From CAVSSX01 sp963730735 (GTDB taxonomy: Bacteria; Actinomycetota; Acidimicrobiia; Acidimicrobiales; RAAP-2), in NCBI GenBank assembly GCA_963730735.1, contig CAVSSX010000008.1, forward strand, positions 372,001-436,000: 64,000 nucleotides of DNA, given 5' to 3'. Positions within the stretch are counted from its first letter, which is position 1. Each line of letters opens with the position of its first letter. The translations under genes and the position numbers were made by a program. Of the stretch, positions 45,567-54,470 are shown piece by piece. The notes under the pieces are model-generated. The model was not told the origin of the DNA, made no database searches, and saw only the letters and a list, made by a program, of their open reading frames with translations.

Positions 45567-45812
45567 CGGGGGTGGCTCTCACACATTCTCCCAGTTCGGA
45601 GGCAACCCTGGGGTGCACCTGGACGCACGCCGTCGCCGCGATCGCCCAGGCGCCACCGCCACGGATTCGCAAACAGCGGCCTCGAGCCTGGACCCGAGGT
45701 GGGCGTCGACCGACCGGTCACCGGCGTAACGGCGCCGGTGTCGGCGGGCGCGGCGGTTCCGACCGGGGTGCTCACCGCCCGTACGATCTGCTCGAGCGCC
45801 GGGAGGACGCCG

Positions 45813-46377
45813 ATGCACGCCGTGACCTATTCATTGAGCATGTCCCTGGACGGCTACATCGTCGGGCCGGACGGGGAATTCAACTGGTCGGAGCCCGATC
45901 GGGCCGTCTTCGACCTGGCCACCGACGAGGTGCGAGGGGTCGGCGTCCACCTGCTGGGACGTCGCCTCTACGAGACGATGCAGTACTGGGAAACCAGCGA
46001 GAACCCGACCTGGGACGACTCGCTGCTCGAGTTCGCTGCGCTGTGGACATCGCTCCCCAAGGTGGTGTTCTCGTCCACGCTGTCGAAGGTCGACGGCAGC
46101 AACGCCCGTCTGGCCTCGGGTGACCTGGCCGAGGAGATCGAGCGGCTGCGGGACGAACCTGGCAGCGCCGATATCGCCATCGGTGGGGCGACCCTGGCCG
46201 GCCAGGCGTCCGGGCTCGACCTGATCGACGAATACCGGATCCGGGTGTATCCGGTGCTGGTCGGTGGCGGCATCTGAGTACTTCTCCGAGCACCAGCGTC
46301 GGATGGACCTCGACCTGGTGGAGACCCGCGCCTTCGACTCGGGCGTCGTCTACCTCCGCTACCGCAGGGCCCGCTAG
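45813..46377 (+). CDS. RibD C-terminal/dihydrofolate reductase-like protein, one frameshift
   Basis: ATG 45813 (MHAVTYSLSMSLDGYIVGPD), the N-terminal strand of the RibD_C fold. GRRLYETMQYWE, PKVVFSSTLSKV and ADIAIGGATLAGQASGLDLI (nucleotide-binding GG) follow, then YRIRVYPVLVGGG. At 46274 the frame is lost: GGCGGCATCTGAG reads as GGCGGCACTCCTGAG with two C missing, after which EYFSEHQRRMDLDLVETRAF and VVYLRYRRAR end at TAG 46377. Probably an NADPH-dependent reductase of unknown substrate. Confidence 0.72.
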
Positions 46378-46531
46378 GCGACACGGCGGTCGAACCGGCA
46401 CCCACCGGGCGCCGATGCGGACACCGGCCAGGTCGGCTGCGCTCGCCGGGTAGACGTGCGAGTGGCGTTGCCTGGTCCCGCCCCTTTGTCGCTCCCCCAC
46501 GACCGCACAGTGGCCGCCCGCTGCGAGCCCG

Positions 46532-46901
46532 CTAGCCGCCGAGCGCCTGGCGAACAAACTCCAGACGAGACGGCTCCACCCGCCACCACATCCAACGCCC
46601 ACGCTTCTCGCCGACGAGGAGGCCCGCATCGGCCAATACCTTGGTGTGGTGGGACACCGTGGGTTGACTCTTGCCCAGGGGCGTCTCCAGGTCGCACGAG
46701 CAGACCTCGTCCTGCGCCGCCACCAATGACAGCAGCCGAAGGCGGACCGGATCGGCCAAGGCTCCGAGCACCCGGGCCAACTCCACGCGCCTCGTCGGAC
46801 AGCGGGGCATCCACGACCGAGGCGCAGCACAGCTCTCCGTGCGGCCACCGGGAGGCGCCCGCGAGTCCGGACCGGTCTCGACTCTCCCTTCTCATCGCCA
46901 T
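46532..46901 (-). CDS. arsR: ArsR-family arsenic-responsive repressor, one frameshift
   Basis: The N-terminus in one frame (ELCCASVVDAPLSDEA) joins, after a lost base near 46793, VELARVLGALADPVRLRLLS in the next. The winged helix is LGKSQPTVSHHTKVLADAGL. The metal-binding helix reads EVCSCDLETPL, the CxC arsenite site of ArsR, and the extra N-terminal CC pair is typical of actinobacterial arsenic repressors. It is divergent from the arsI-aquaporin-arsC operon, with two operator palindromes between them. The start is placed at the ATG near 46901; an internal ATG at 46810 is only an alternative. Confidence 0.75.
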
Positions 46902-46903
46902 CC

Positions 46904-46948
46904 ATTGACATCAATCGATCTCTATACTCAGATTGACAGATATCAATC
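46904..46948. promoter_or_regulatory. Two ArsR/SmtB-type operators
   Basis: Two inverted repeats in the arsR-arsI intergenic region: ATTGA-CA-TCAAT at 46904-46915, and GATTGA-CAGATA-TCAATC at 46931-46948. Both contain the TTGA...TCAA core of ArsR/SmtB sites. They flank the promoter zone for both directions, explaining arsenic-inducible divergent expression. Confidence 0.75.
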
Positions 46949-46963
46949 TAACAGGAGGACGCC

Positions 46964-47469
46964 ATGTCCCGGGTGCAGCTCGCCCTCAACGTCGCCGACC
47001 TGACGCGGCCGTGGACTTCTACTCGAAGCTGTTCGGCACCGGGCCGGCCAAGGTCCGTCCCGGTTACGCCAACTTCGCCGTGGACGACCCGCCCCTCAAG
47101 CTGGTGCTGATCGAGGACGGCGACAGAGGCCGCCGGTGCCCTCAACCACCTCGGCGTCGAGGTCGCGACGCCCGACGAGGTCGGCTGCCGCCCAAGCCGA
47201 CTGACCGGGCCGGGGCTGGCCACCGCGGTCGAGGAGCAGGTGACCTGCTGCTACGCCGTGCAGGACAAGGTGTGGGTCGAGGGACCCGGACGGCGAGCCG
47301 TGGGAGATCTACACCGTGCTGGCCGACGCCGACATGCCCACCGGGGAGCTGCCGGGCTCGGCCGATCCGGCGGCGACCGCGTGCTGCGCCACCCGGGCGG
47401 CCTGGCCGCGACCGGGCCCGCCTCGTCCTGCTGCTGATGCCGCCGGCGACCCGACGTGCAGCTGCATGA
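46964..47469 (+). pseudogene. arsI: ArsI/CadI-like VOC lyase, frameshifted
   Basis: ATG 46964 (MSRVQLALNVADL) after AGGAGG. AAVDFYSKLFGTGPAKVRPG and YANFAVDDPPLKLVLIEDGD are in a second frame, LNHLGVEVATPDEVG in a third, then TCCYAVQDKVWV, which contains the Cys pair that binds trivalent organoarsenical in ArsI C-As lyases. The C-terminus overlaps the aquaporin start (ATGA). About five frame changes fit missing bases. CadI proteins are close relatives; the CC motif and arsenic context favour ArsI. Confidence 0.72.
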
Positions 47470-48188
47470 CCGCCCTGTGGCGGCGGCTGCTGGCCGAGTT
47501 GCTGGGCAGCGCCTTCCTGGCCGCCATCGTCATCGGCTCGGGCATCGCCGCCCAGCGCTGTCGCCGGGAGATATCGGCCTCGAGCTGTTCGAGAACGCCG
47601 CCGCCACCGCCGCCGGCCTGTACGCCTGATCCTCATGTTCGGGCCCGGTCTCGGGAGCACACCTCAACCCGGTGGTCTCCTTCGTCGACGCCGCCTTCGG
47701 CGGCATGCCGTGGCGGGATGCCGGCGCCTACCTGCCCGCCCAGGTGGCGGATGCATCGGCGGGGCGGTGGTGGCCAACCTCATGTTCGGCCGCGCCGCGG
47801 TCAGCCATCTCGACCAAGCATCGGCCATCGGGCGCCCACTTCCTCTCCGAGGTCGTCGCCACCCTCGGGCTGCTCCTGGTGATCTTCGCCCTGGCCCGGT
47901 CCGGTCGGGCCGCCACGCCGCGCCGGCCGCCGTGGGCGCCTACATCGGTGCGGCCTACTTCTTCACCAGCTCGACCAGCTTCGCCAACCCGGCCATCACC
48001 ATCGGCCGCATGTTCTCCGAACACCTTCGCCGGCATCGCGCCGGCTTCGGTCCCGGTCTTCATCGCCGCCCAGGTCGTCGGCGGCCTCGCGGCGGTGCTC
48101 GCGATCCGCGGCCTCTACCGGGCAGCCGACGACTGCCGACGCGGCGGACGTCGTTCTACCGCACCACGAAGAACGGCGCGATCCGTGA
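47466..48188 (+). pseudogene. Aquaporin-family channel of the ars operon, frameshifted
   Basis: ATG 47466 (MTALWRRLLAELLGSAFLAA), then IGSGIAAQ, SGAHLNPVVSFVDAAFGGMP (first NPV half-helix; NPA is usual), VVATLGLLLVIFALARSGRA, YIGAAYFFTSSTSFANPAIT (second NPA) and VPVFIAAQVVGGLAAVLAIR. The C-terminus DAADVVLPHHEERRDP ends at TGA 48186-48188, overlapping arsC (GTGA). In arsenic operons such aquaporins (AqpS type) let trivalent arsenite out. Several frame changes by missing bases. Confidence 0.75.
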
Positions 48189-48603
48189 GCAACAGGTCCC
48201 CGAGGTCCTCTTCGTGTGCGTCCACAACGCCGGACGGTCGCAGATGGCGGCGGCCCTGCTCGACCACCACGCCCAGGGTCGTGTCCGGGTGCGGTCGGCC
48301 GGCTCGCCCCCGCCGACGAGCTCAACCCGGCCGTCGTCAAAGCCATGCACGAGGTGGCGCCTCGACTCGCCAGGAACTTCCCAAGCCCCTCACCGACGAG
48401 CTTGCCCGGGAAGCCGACGTCGTCGTCACGATGGGCTGCGGCGACACGTGCCCGGTCTACCCGGGCAAGCGGACGTGGACTGGGAGCTCGACGATCCGGC
48501 CGGCCAACCGGTCGACGAGGTCCGGCCGATCGTCGACGAGATCGACCGCCGGGTGCGGTCGTTGCTCCACGAGCTCACGCCCGACAAAGGGACCGAGTGG
48601 TAG
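48185..48603 (+). pseudogene. arsC: Arsenate reductase ArsC (LMW phosphatase type), frameshifted
   Basis: GTG 48185, then PEVLFVCVHNAGRSQMAAAL carrying the catalytic P-loop C-x5-R. Further on come ELNPAVVKAM, FPKPLTDELAREADVVVTMG and CGDTCPVYPGKR (the two further Cys of the thioredoxin/mycoredoxin relay), and VDWELDDPAGQPVDEVRPIV to DKGTEW. Frame changes near 48190, 48310, 48370 and 48475. It reduces arsenate to arsenite, which the aquaporin would then release. The gene ends at TAG 48603. Confidence 0.78.
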
Positions 48604-48664
48604 TTCCGGGGCGACGACCCGGCGCACACTGCAAGAACCGAACGCCCGACCTCGTCGACGCCGA

Positions 48665-49283
48665 CTAGGGGGTCGGCAGCCGGAGGAGGTGGACCGGCCA
48701 GGCCTCGGCGAGTGGGGGTCCCGAACCCCGCATTGAGATCGAAGTGGTCGGCGTCGAGGGACTCCGCCTGCCAGCCGACGTTGAAGGCGGCGCGTAGTTC
48801 GGCCTCGGTGATCCGCCGGGGGCCCCACTCGCCGGGCTCCCGGTCACTGAAGCACATCAGGTGAAGGTGGCCACCCGGACGGACCACGGACGCCGAGCGC
48901 CGCCACGTAGCCGGCACACATCGTGTCGTCGAAGACATGGAACAACCCACTGTCGAGGCACGGTGTCGACAGCCGTGGCCGAGGGTGTCGAGCTCGAGCG
49001 CGTCGAGCACCTCGGAAACGGGCGTCGCTCGCCCGCTCGTTCGCCTTCCGACGGGCGGCTCTCGATGGCCCGTCGGGACACATCGATCCCCGAGGGCTCG
49101 GGCACCGCTCAGTGAGGCCAGGAGGGTGTGCTCGCCGGTGCCGCAGCCGGCGTCCAGGAGCTCCCCGGTGAAACGGCCGGTCTCGGCCAGGCGGGCGAAG
49201 GCCGGCTGCGGCCGCCCGATGTCCCAGGGCGGGGGTGCGCCGACGTAGGACTCGTCCCAGTCGGGATGCGCTGCATCGGCCAT
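48665..49283 (-). pseudogene. SAM-dependent methyltransferase, frameshifted
   Basis: ATG 49283 (MADAAHPDWDESYVGAPPPW), with DIGRPQPAFARLAETGRF and the SAM-binding motif ELLDAGCGTGEHTLLA. After shifts around 49090-48900 come VVRPGGHLHLMCFSDREPGE and WGPRRITEAELRAAF. The final AWPVHLLRLPTP ends at TAG 48665. This is a small class I methyltransferase; the PPWDIGRPQP motif resembles thiopurine/tellurite-type TPMT enzymes. Substrate unknown. Confidence 0.7.
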
Positions 49284-49325
49284 GGGTCACGACGTGCTCT
49301 TCCTTCGGGCTCGGGGGCCGTGGCG

Positions 49326-49782
49326 CTAGCCTGGCATCTGGCCCATACGCCGTTCCATCTCCTCGGGAGCCGACGTCCTCCATGGGTGGCGATGCTCCAG
49401 TGGTGGCCGAAGGGGTCCTCGAACTCCCCACCCCGGTCCCCGTAGAACTTGTCCTCCACCGGGGTGGGGCGTGGTCGCGCCGGCTCTGCATGGCCTTCTT
49501 CGAAGGTGGCGTCGACGTCCTCGACGTAGACGTGGATGGCCACGGGCGACCCCCCGATCGACTTCGGACCGCGGAGCCCCATCTCGGGGATCGTCGGCCA
49601 ACATGATGCACGGAGTCGCCGATGGCCAGCTCGGCATGACCGATCTTGTCGTCGGGGCCGGGCATGGTCATCCGCTCGGCGGCCCCGAGGACCGAGGTGT
49701 AGAAGTCGATCGCCGCCCGGGCCCCATCGATGTACAGATAGGGCATCACCCGGGGGTACATGCCCGGAATCGGGTCCACCAT
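49326..49782 (-). pseudogene. PhnB-like VOC/glyoxalase protein, frameshifted
   Basis: ATG 49782 (MVDPIPGMYPRVMPYLYIDG), with an in-frame ATG at 49794 as alternative. AAIDFYTSVLGAAERMTMPG and GHAELAIGDSV continue; after shifts near 49600 and 49490 come GGSPVAIHVYVEDVDATFEE, FYGDRGGEFEDPFGHHWSIA and EEMERRMGQMPG (TAG 49326). A member of the vicinal oxygen chelate superfamily related to PhnB/DUF1428 proteins. Metal and substrate unknown. Confidence 0.7.
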
Positions 49783-50115
49783 GGTCTCCTCCATTCGGCT
49801 CGCTCGGCGAGGCCGGGCCGTCCCCGCCCCACCTGCTTAGTGTGGTCGCCCCGCGTCGGGCTCGCCACGGATTCTTCTCAAACCACCACGCCACGGTCGG
49901 TACCACGTGACGCACCGGCGGGCAGCGTGACGCACGAGCGACGGCGAGGGCATCGGTCCCAGTGCGTGCCGCCCTGCTGCTCCCGTTGCATTCGAAGAAC
50001 CTCCGGGAATACCATGGCCATTGCATTTATCGGGCGGTGGTTCTCGCTGCTCGACTCGCTAGCTGACGGCGGCGACCAACCCAACACGACCTGGCGGGTC
50101 AACGGGAGGACGTCG
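49783..50115. other. Divergent intergenic region
   Basis: 333 bp between the VOC gene and the secreted hydrolase gene. It presumably contains the divergent promoters. Apart from the RBS GGGAGGA at 50104-50110 for the downstream gene I see no clear element. Confidence 0.4.
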
Positions 50116-51289
50116 ATGCGACAACTGAACTTGATCACCTATTTCCGGCGCGCCCGTTGTGGCTACCAGCCACGTTGTGCACGACTGCTGGAGTACTGGC
50201 CCCGAACACGGCTACCGCACAAATGGTCCCGCGGCGCTCCGCCGACGACCACCACGCCGAGAGCGCCAGCACCGACGACCACCACGACAACGAGAGCGCC
50301 GACGCCGACGACCACGACCACGACGGCCAGGGCCTCTCGGCTGCCGCTCGGCATGGCTGCGCCGGCCCTGCTCGGCGAGTCCGCTTCACTGCAGCAGTCA
50401 CAACTTGCGGATATGAAGAACAACCTGGGCATCAGCTCGGTCAGGGTCGACGTCAACGAGGAATAGGTTTCACCTACCAGGGTCAGGGAACCTACGACTG
50501 GACGCAGTACGACCAGTTGGTGGCCGACATCCAGAACGCGGGCCTGAGCATCGATTTTCTTCTCGACGGCAACCCGCAGTGGGAAGGCAACGGCAGCATG
50601 GACGCGCCGTTGAACCCACGGTGTTTGATGCGTCGGGCCCGAGCAGTGGCGCAGCGGTATGGATCGGGTGGGCCCTCGGAGTACGAGATCGCCAACGAAC
50701 CGAATATCACCGAGTTCTGGACGACGCCGAATGCCGCCGCCTACACGGCGGTACTGAAGGCGGCGTTCACGTCCGATCCGATCGGTACAGCCCTCGGCTG
50801 CCGTCATCTCGGCTGGTCTCGCCCCCACGAGCACCGACAGCAGCGGCGACATCAACGCCGTGACCTTCTTGCAGAGCATGTACGCCGCAGGAGCCAAGAA
50901 CTACATGACCGCGGTCGGCTACCACCCGTACAGCTACGAGGCCCTTCCGGGTTCGTACGAGTCGTGGTCGGGGTTCTCCCAGCTCAGCGCCACCTCTCCG
51001 TCGATCAGATCGGTCATGACGGCCAACGAACTCGGGCAAACAGGTCTGGCTGACTGAGGTCGGCTGGCCGACGAACGAGACCACGCTGACCGGACAGACG
51101 GGTCAGGCTGCCCAGGCGGCAGAACTTCAGCAAGTTGTGTCCTTCGCCAAGGCGAACACCTGGGTTGGGCCGGTCTACTGGTACACCTACCAGGACAATT
51201 CGGCCCTGTCCGGTAACGAGGCGAACTTCGGTGTGATCACGGCGTCGGGGTCGACAAGGCCGGCTACGCAGCGATGGCGAACCGATAAT
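50116..51289 (+). pseudogene. Secreted GH-A clan glycoside hydrolase with Thr/Pro linker, frameshifted
   Basis: ATG 50116 follows GGGAGGA. The signal peptide in an adjacent frame reads RRPLWLPATLCTTAGVLAPN followed by TATA. A linker with two repeats of RAP-x-PTTTTTT follows. The catalytic domain has TYDWTQYDQLVADIQNAGLS, YEIANEPNITEFW (acid/base Glu in NEPN), GYHPYSYEALPGSYESW and WLTEVGWPTNETTL (nucleophile Glu in EVGW). QQVVSFAKANTWVGPVYWYT and VDKAGYAAMANR end at TAA 51287-51289. Related in layout to the hydrolase at 12530-13813. At least five frame changes. Confidence 0.7.
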
Positions 51290-51360
51290 GCTGCGTCCGA
51301 CAACGCAACGATCCCTGACCTTTGATGCCGGCCGAAACATCCCAAGAACAACCTGTGATC

Positions 51361-51437
51361 TGGTGGGCGCTGCGGGACTCGAACCCACGACCTCAGCCGT
51401 GTGAAGGCTGCGCTCTAACCAGCTGAGCTAAGCGCCC
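51361..51437 (-). tRNA. tRNA-Val (anticodon CAC)
   Basis: 77 nt with encoded CCA. Acceptor stem GGGCGCT / AGCGCCC; D-arm TTAGCTCAGCTGGTTAGAGC; anticodon stem CAGCC / GGCTG with loop TTCACAC giving anticodon CAC; T-arm GTGGGTTCGAGTCCCGC. Decodes GUG. Confidence 0.95.
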
Positions 51438-51835
51438 TTTCGGGTAATCAACCTGCTTCGGGAGCCGTTTAGGCCAGAGCCTAAACATCAACCCCCAAGG
51501 CCGTTCGCCATTCGACGGCCGCCTCTCGGGAATCTCGTTCTCCCTGTCCTCCATCGCGTCCCTGACGGCCTGCGCCGGGGAGTTGCCGTGAGTACACCGA
51601 CCGAACCGCACGGATCGACGACCCGAGCGATTCGTCCAGGTCGGAGAATCTACCCCAGCGGCGGCCGGGCCACGGGCGGAGGTCGACATCCTGCGCCACG
51701 TGCCGACCAGGCGACCCTCCCCTTCGACGTCAGACAACGGGGGCGTGCGACGAGATGGCGACGCCAACGCGACCGGTAGGGTGGCGCGATCAGCCGATCG
51801 GTCGCCGAGACCGCTCGAGTTCCCGGGGGGGGCAT
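51438..51835. other. Intergenic region between tRNA and binding-protein gene
   Basis: 398 bp with no supported gene; short frames on both strands have no motif. It should hold the tRNA promoter on one strand and the promoter of the binding-protein gene on the other. A G-run just before 51836 is the probable RBS. Confidence 0.4.
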
Positions 51836-53053
51836 GTGGACACGTTGCATCGTTCGAGTCGGTCGTCGTTGCGGTTGCGCCGCGTGGTCATGGGCGCCGC
51901 CCTGTTCGCCGGGGGGGCCGGTCTCCTCGCCGTGCCGGCGGCTGCGCCGGCATCGGCCGCCCCGGCGACCTACGTCATCGGGAACATCGGCACCTACTCG
52001 GGGCCGGTGTCGGGCGACTACGGCTCGGACCGCCAGGTCCTGAACGCCTGGGCCGACTACACGAACGCCCACGGGGGCATCAACGGCCACCACGTAAAGG
52101 TCATCTCGGAGGACGACCAGGGCAACCCGAGTGTCGGTGACCAGGTGGCCCAGGAACTGGTCAACCAGGACCACGTGCTGGCGGTGATCGACGACAACTC
52201 GAACGTCAGCGCCACCGGCCCGATCCTCCAGCAGGCCGGTGTGCCGCTGATCGGCTCGACCTCGGTGCCGCCGGCGGCGGACGACGATCTGTTCTTCCCG
52301 GTCGGAGCCGGCACCCTGGGCGAGACCTACGGGGAGGTCGCCGGGGCCAAGATCGTGAAGGCCAAGAAGGTCGCCTTCTTGTACTGCACGAACGCCGCCG
52401 TGTGCGCCGAGGCCATCCCCCTGATCAAGGCCGACGCGGCGGCGAACGGGGCCAGCGTGTCGTACACAGCGGCCACGCCCGAGGCCGCGCCGAACTACAC
52501 GGCGTACTGCCTCACGGCCAAGCAGTCCGGGGCCACCGTCATCCTGACGGCGCTGGCCTCGCCGGCGGTGATCGCCATCGCCCAGGACTGCGAGCAGCAG
52601 GGCTACAAGCCGACCTTCATCCTCGGCGGGGCGCCGGTGGGTCCGACCTTCGCCTCCGTCTCGGCGATGAACAACTCGATCGCCGTCGAGGGGGTCTTCC
52701 CCTGGATCGAGGACTCGACGCCGGCCACCAAGACGTTCCACCAGGCGATCCAGAAGTACGCGCCCGGGATCCTGACGACGCAGACCTACAACGCCACGAC
52801 CGCCTACAGCTGGGCCGATGCCGAGATGTTCGCAGCGGCGGCCGCCAAGATGAAGGGCGACTCGCCAGCGGCGCTGGCCACGGCCCTGAATACGCTGAAG
52901 AACGAGGACCTGGGGGGTCTCATCGCCCCGCAGAGCTACACGGCCGGCAAGCAGGCCACCCCTTCCTGCTACAGCTACATGAAGCAGGTCAACGGGAAGT
53001 ACCAGGTCCTGAACAGCGGCAAGTTCTCCTGCCCGGCACCGGCGGCCTCGTAG
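51836..53053 (+). CDS. Liv-type ABC transporter substrate-binding protein, orphan
   Basis: 405 aa from GTG 51836 (VDTLHRSSRSSLRLRRVVMG), chosen because the GGGGGGGG RBS ends just before it; an upstream ATG at 51755 would add 27 residues in front of the signal peptide. Signal peptide AALFAGGAGLLAVPAAAPAS with cleavage near ASA-AP. Mature fold: TYVIGNIGTYSGPVSGDYGS, NAHGGINGHHVKVISEDDQG, VLAVIDDNSNVSATGPILQQ and FILGGAPVGPTFASVSAMNN, a family-6 periplasmic-binding protein. There are no permease genes nearby; it may share the transporter encoded at 20351-24017. Ligand unknown. Confidence 0.88.
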   Translation: MDTLHRSSRSSLRLRRVVMGAALFAGGAGLLAVPAAAPASAAPATYVIGNIGTYSGPVSGDYGSDRQVLNAWADYTNAHGGINGHHVKVISEDDQGNPSVGDQVAQELVNQDHVLAVIDDNSNVSATGPILQQAGVPLIGSTSVPPAADDDLFFPVGAGTLGETYGEVAGAKIVKAKKVAFLYCTNAAVCAEAIPLIKADAAANGASVSYTAATPEAAPNYTAYCLTAKQSGATVILTALASPAVIAIAQDCEQQGYKPTFILGGAPVGPTFASVSAMNNSIAVEGVFPWIEDSTPATKTFHQAIQKYAPGILTTQTYNATTAYSWADAEMFAAAAAKMKGDSPAALATALNTLKNEDLGGLIAPQSYTAGKQATPSCYSYMKQVNGKYQVLNSGKFSCPAPAAS

Positions 53054-53059
53054 CCGACG

Positions 53060-53106
53060 GCTGCTGACACCTCGCCGGCAAGCGGGGTGTCAGCAGCGCT
53101 TTTCTT
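53060..53106 (+). terminator. Strong rho-independent terminator
   Basis: Perfect 12-bp stem GCTGCTGACACC / GGTGTCAGCAGC extended by TCGC / GCGG (one wobble pair), followed by CGCTTTTCTT. It starts 7 bp after the binding-protein stop codon. Confidence 0.9.
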
Positions 53107-53139
53107 GGCGTAGCCAGCGGCGTTGAGTACATTCGCGGC

Positions 53140-53466
53140 GTGCCGCAGGTTCGCTACGACGCCCTCGAGTACAACTTCTATCCCGAGCTCACGTACTGGC
53201 GGCGGGAGAAGTTCCGCAACGACGGGCAACGCCACGAAGCCTTCGAGGGTGACCCCCCGGAGAGCTGGACGTGCCATGCCTGCGGCGGCACGTTGGAGCT
53301 GAGCAGTTCCGACGTGCCCGGTGCGCTCGGGGTCCTGAGCGGCAGCGGCATGCCGCTCTGTACCCACGAGGGCTGCCCGACGTCGGGATGGGACCGGGTC
53401 CTGCCTACCCACCGCATGGTCAAGCGTCGCCCGCCGGCGGCCAAGCGGGCGGCCAAGAAGGCCTAG
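53140..53466 (+). CDS. Small zinc-finger protein with basic tail
   Basis: 108 aa from GTG 53140. Two Cys clusters (CHACGG near residue 45 and CTHEGC near 74) form one likely zinc site. The C-terminus is Lys/Arg/Ala-rich (RRPPAAKRAAKKA), suggesting nucleic-acid binding. The N-terminal YDALEYNFYPELTYWRREKF is aromatic-rich. No family recognised. Confidence 0.6.
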   Translation: MPQVRYDALEYNFYPELTYWRREKFRNDGQRHEAFEGDPPESWTCHACGGTLELSSSDVPGALGVLSGSGMPLCTHEGCPTSGWDRVLPTHRMVKRRPPAAKRAAKKA

Positions 53467-53615
53467 CTCCGCTCGGTCCCGGGTCGGCAGCCGTGCCAGC
53501 GGCCGACCGGGCGGTGTCACACCCCGGTTGCGCCCACCGATCGACTCCGGATGGCGGTTCGGGGCGGCGGTGGCGGTTTCCAGAATCCCGGGGCGACCTA
53601 TAGCCTTGTCGCTTC

Positions 53616-54470
53616 ATGGCTCGAGACTCCTCCCCCGACGCCGACGACGCCGGCAGCGCCCAGGGCGGCTCGGCCGGGACCTGGTCCCAGCGGCTCTCGG
53701 CCTCGTTCTTCAAGCCGGCCAAGCCCAAGCGCAACGCGCCGGTGAAGCCCGAAAACGAGATGACCGAGAAGGAGAAGGCGGCCGCCATCCGCCAGATCGA
53801 TCCGCTCGAGACGAAGATCGGCTATCTGGCGGCGGCCCTGGCGGCGATCATCGGCCTGATCGCCTTCCTCCCCTACGTCGACGACCCGCACAAGTCGATC
53901 ACCCAGTCGCTCAAGCGGGCCGGCAAGACCTGCCCGTCGGGCTTCAAGGCCACGATCGTCAAGGGCGTCCACGACTGCACCGGGCCGGTGGTCTACTCCC
54001 GCAGCCACTGGCTCATCGAGATGCTGGTGGTGCTGTTCTTCGCCGCCTTCATCTTCGTCGCCGTGCGCATCGGGCGTCGCTCGGCCCTCGCCTTCGCCAC
54101 CCTGATCGCCGGATTGGCCATCGAGGGCACGACCGGGAGCATCATCGGCCTGGCCTTCGTCGTCGCCGGCGGTTGGATGATCCTGCGGGCCTGGCGGGTC
54201 CAGAAGTACGGGTCACCGACGGCCAAGAACGCGGCCAAGGGCGCGGCGGCTCGCCCGCCTCGCAAGAAGCGCGGCGAATCGGCCGACACATCGTCGACAC
54301 CGGCACCGCCGCAAGCCAACAAGCGCTACACGCCGAAGGCGCCACCGCCCAAGTCGGGCGCCAAGTCAGGGTCCCGCTACGACGCCACCAAGACCAACGG
54401 GTCCAAGGCGGTCGAAAAGGCGAACAAGGCCAAGGCCGTCAACAAGCGGACTACGCCACCTCAGGACTGA
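53616..54470 (+). CDS. Membrane protein with long basic C-terminal tail
   Basis: 284 aa from ATG 53616. A hydrophilic N-terminus of about 65 residues, a first helix IGYLAAALAAIIGLIAFLPY, an outer loop with two Cys (KTCPSGF and HDCTGP, possibly disulfide), then helices (EMLVVLFFAAFIFVAV, ALAFATLIAGLAIEG, IIGLAFVVAGGWMILRAW) and a roughly 85-residue Lys/Pro/Ala-rich tail. The pattern is common in actinobacteria; function unknown. The last 20 bp overlap the convergent tetR gene. Confidence 0.7.
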   Translation: MARDSSPDADDAGSAQGGSAGTWSQRLSASFFKPAKPKRNAPVKPENEMTEKEKAAAIRQIDPLETKIGYLAAALAAIIGLIAFLPYVDDPHKSITQSLKRAGKTCPSGFKATIVKGVHDCTGPVVYSRSHWLIEMLVVLFFAAFIFVAVRIGRRSALAFATLIAGLAIEGTTGSIIGLAFVVAGGWMILRAWRVQKYGSPTAKNAAKGAAARPPRKKRGESADTSSTPAPPQANKRYTPKAPPPKSGAKSGSRYDATKTNGSKAVEKANKAKAVNKRTTPPQD

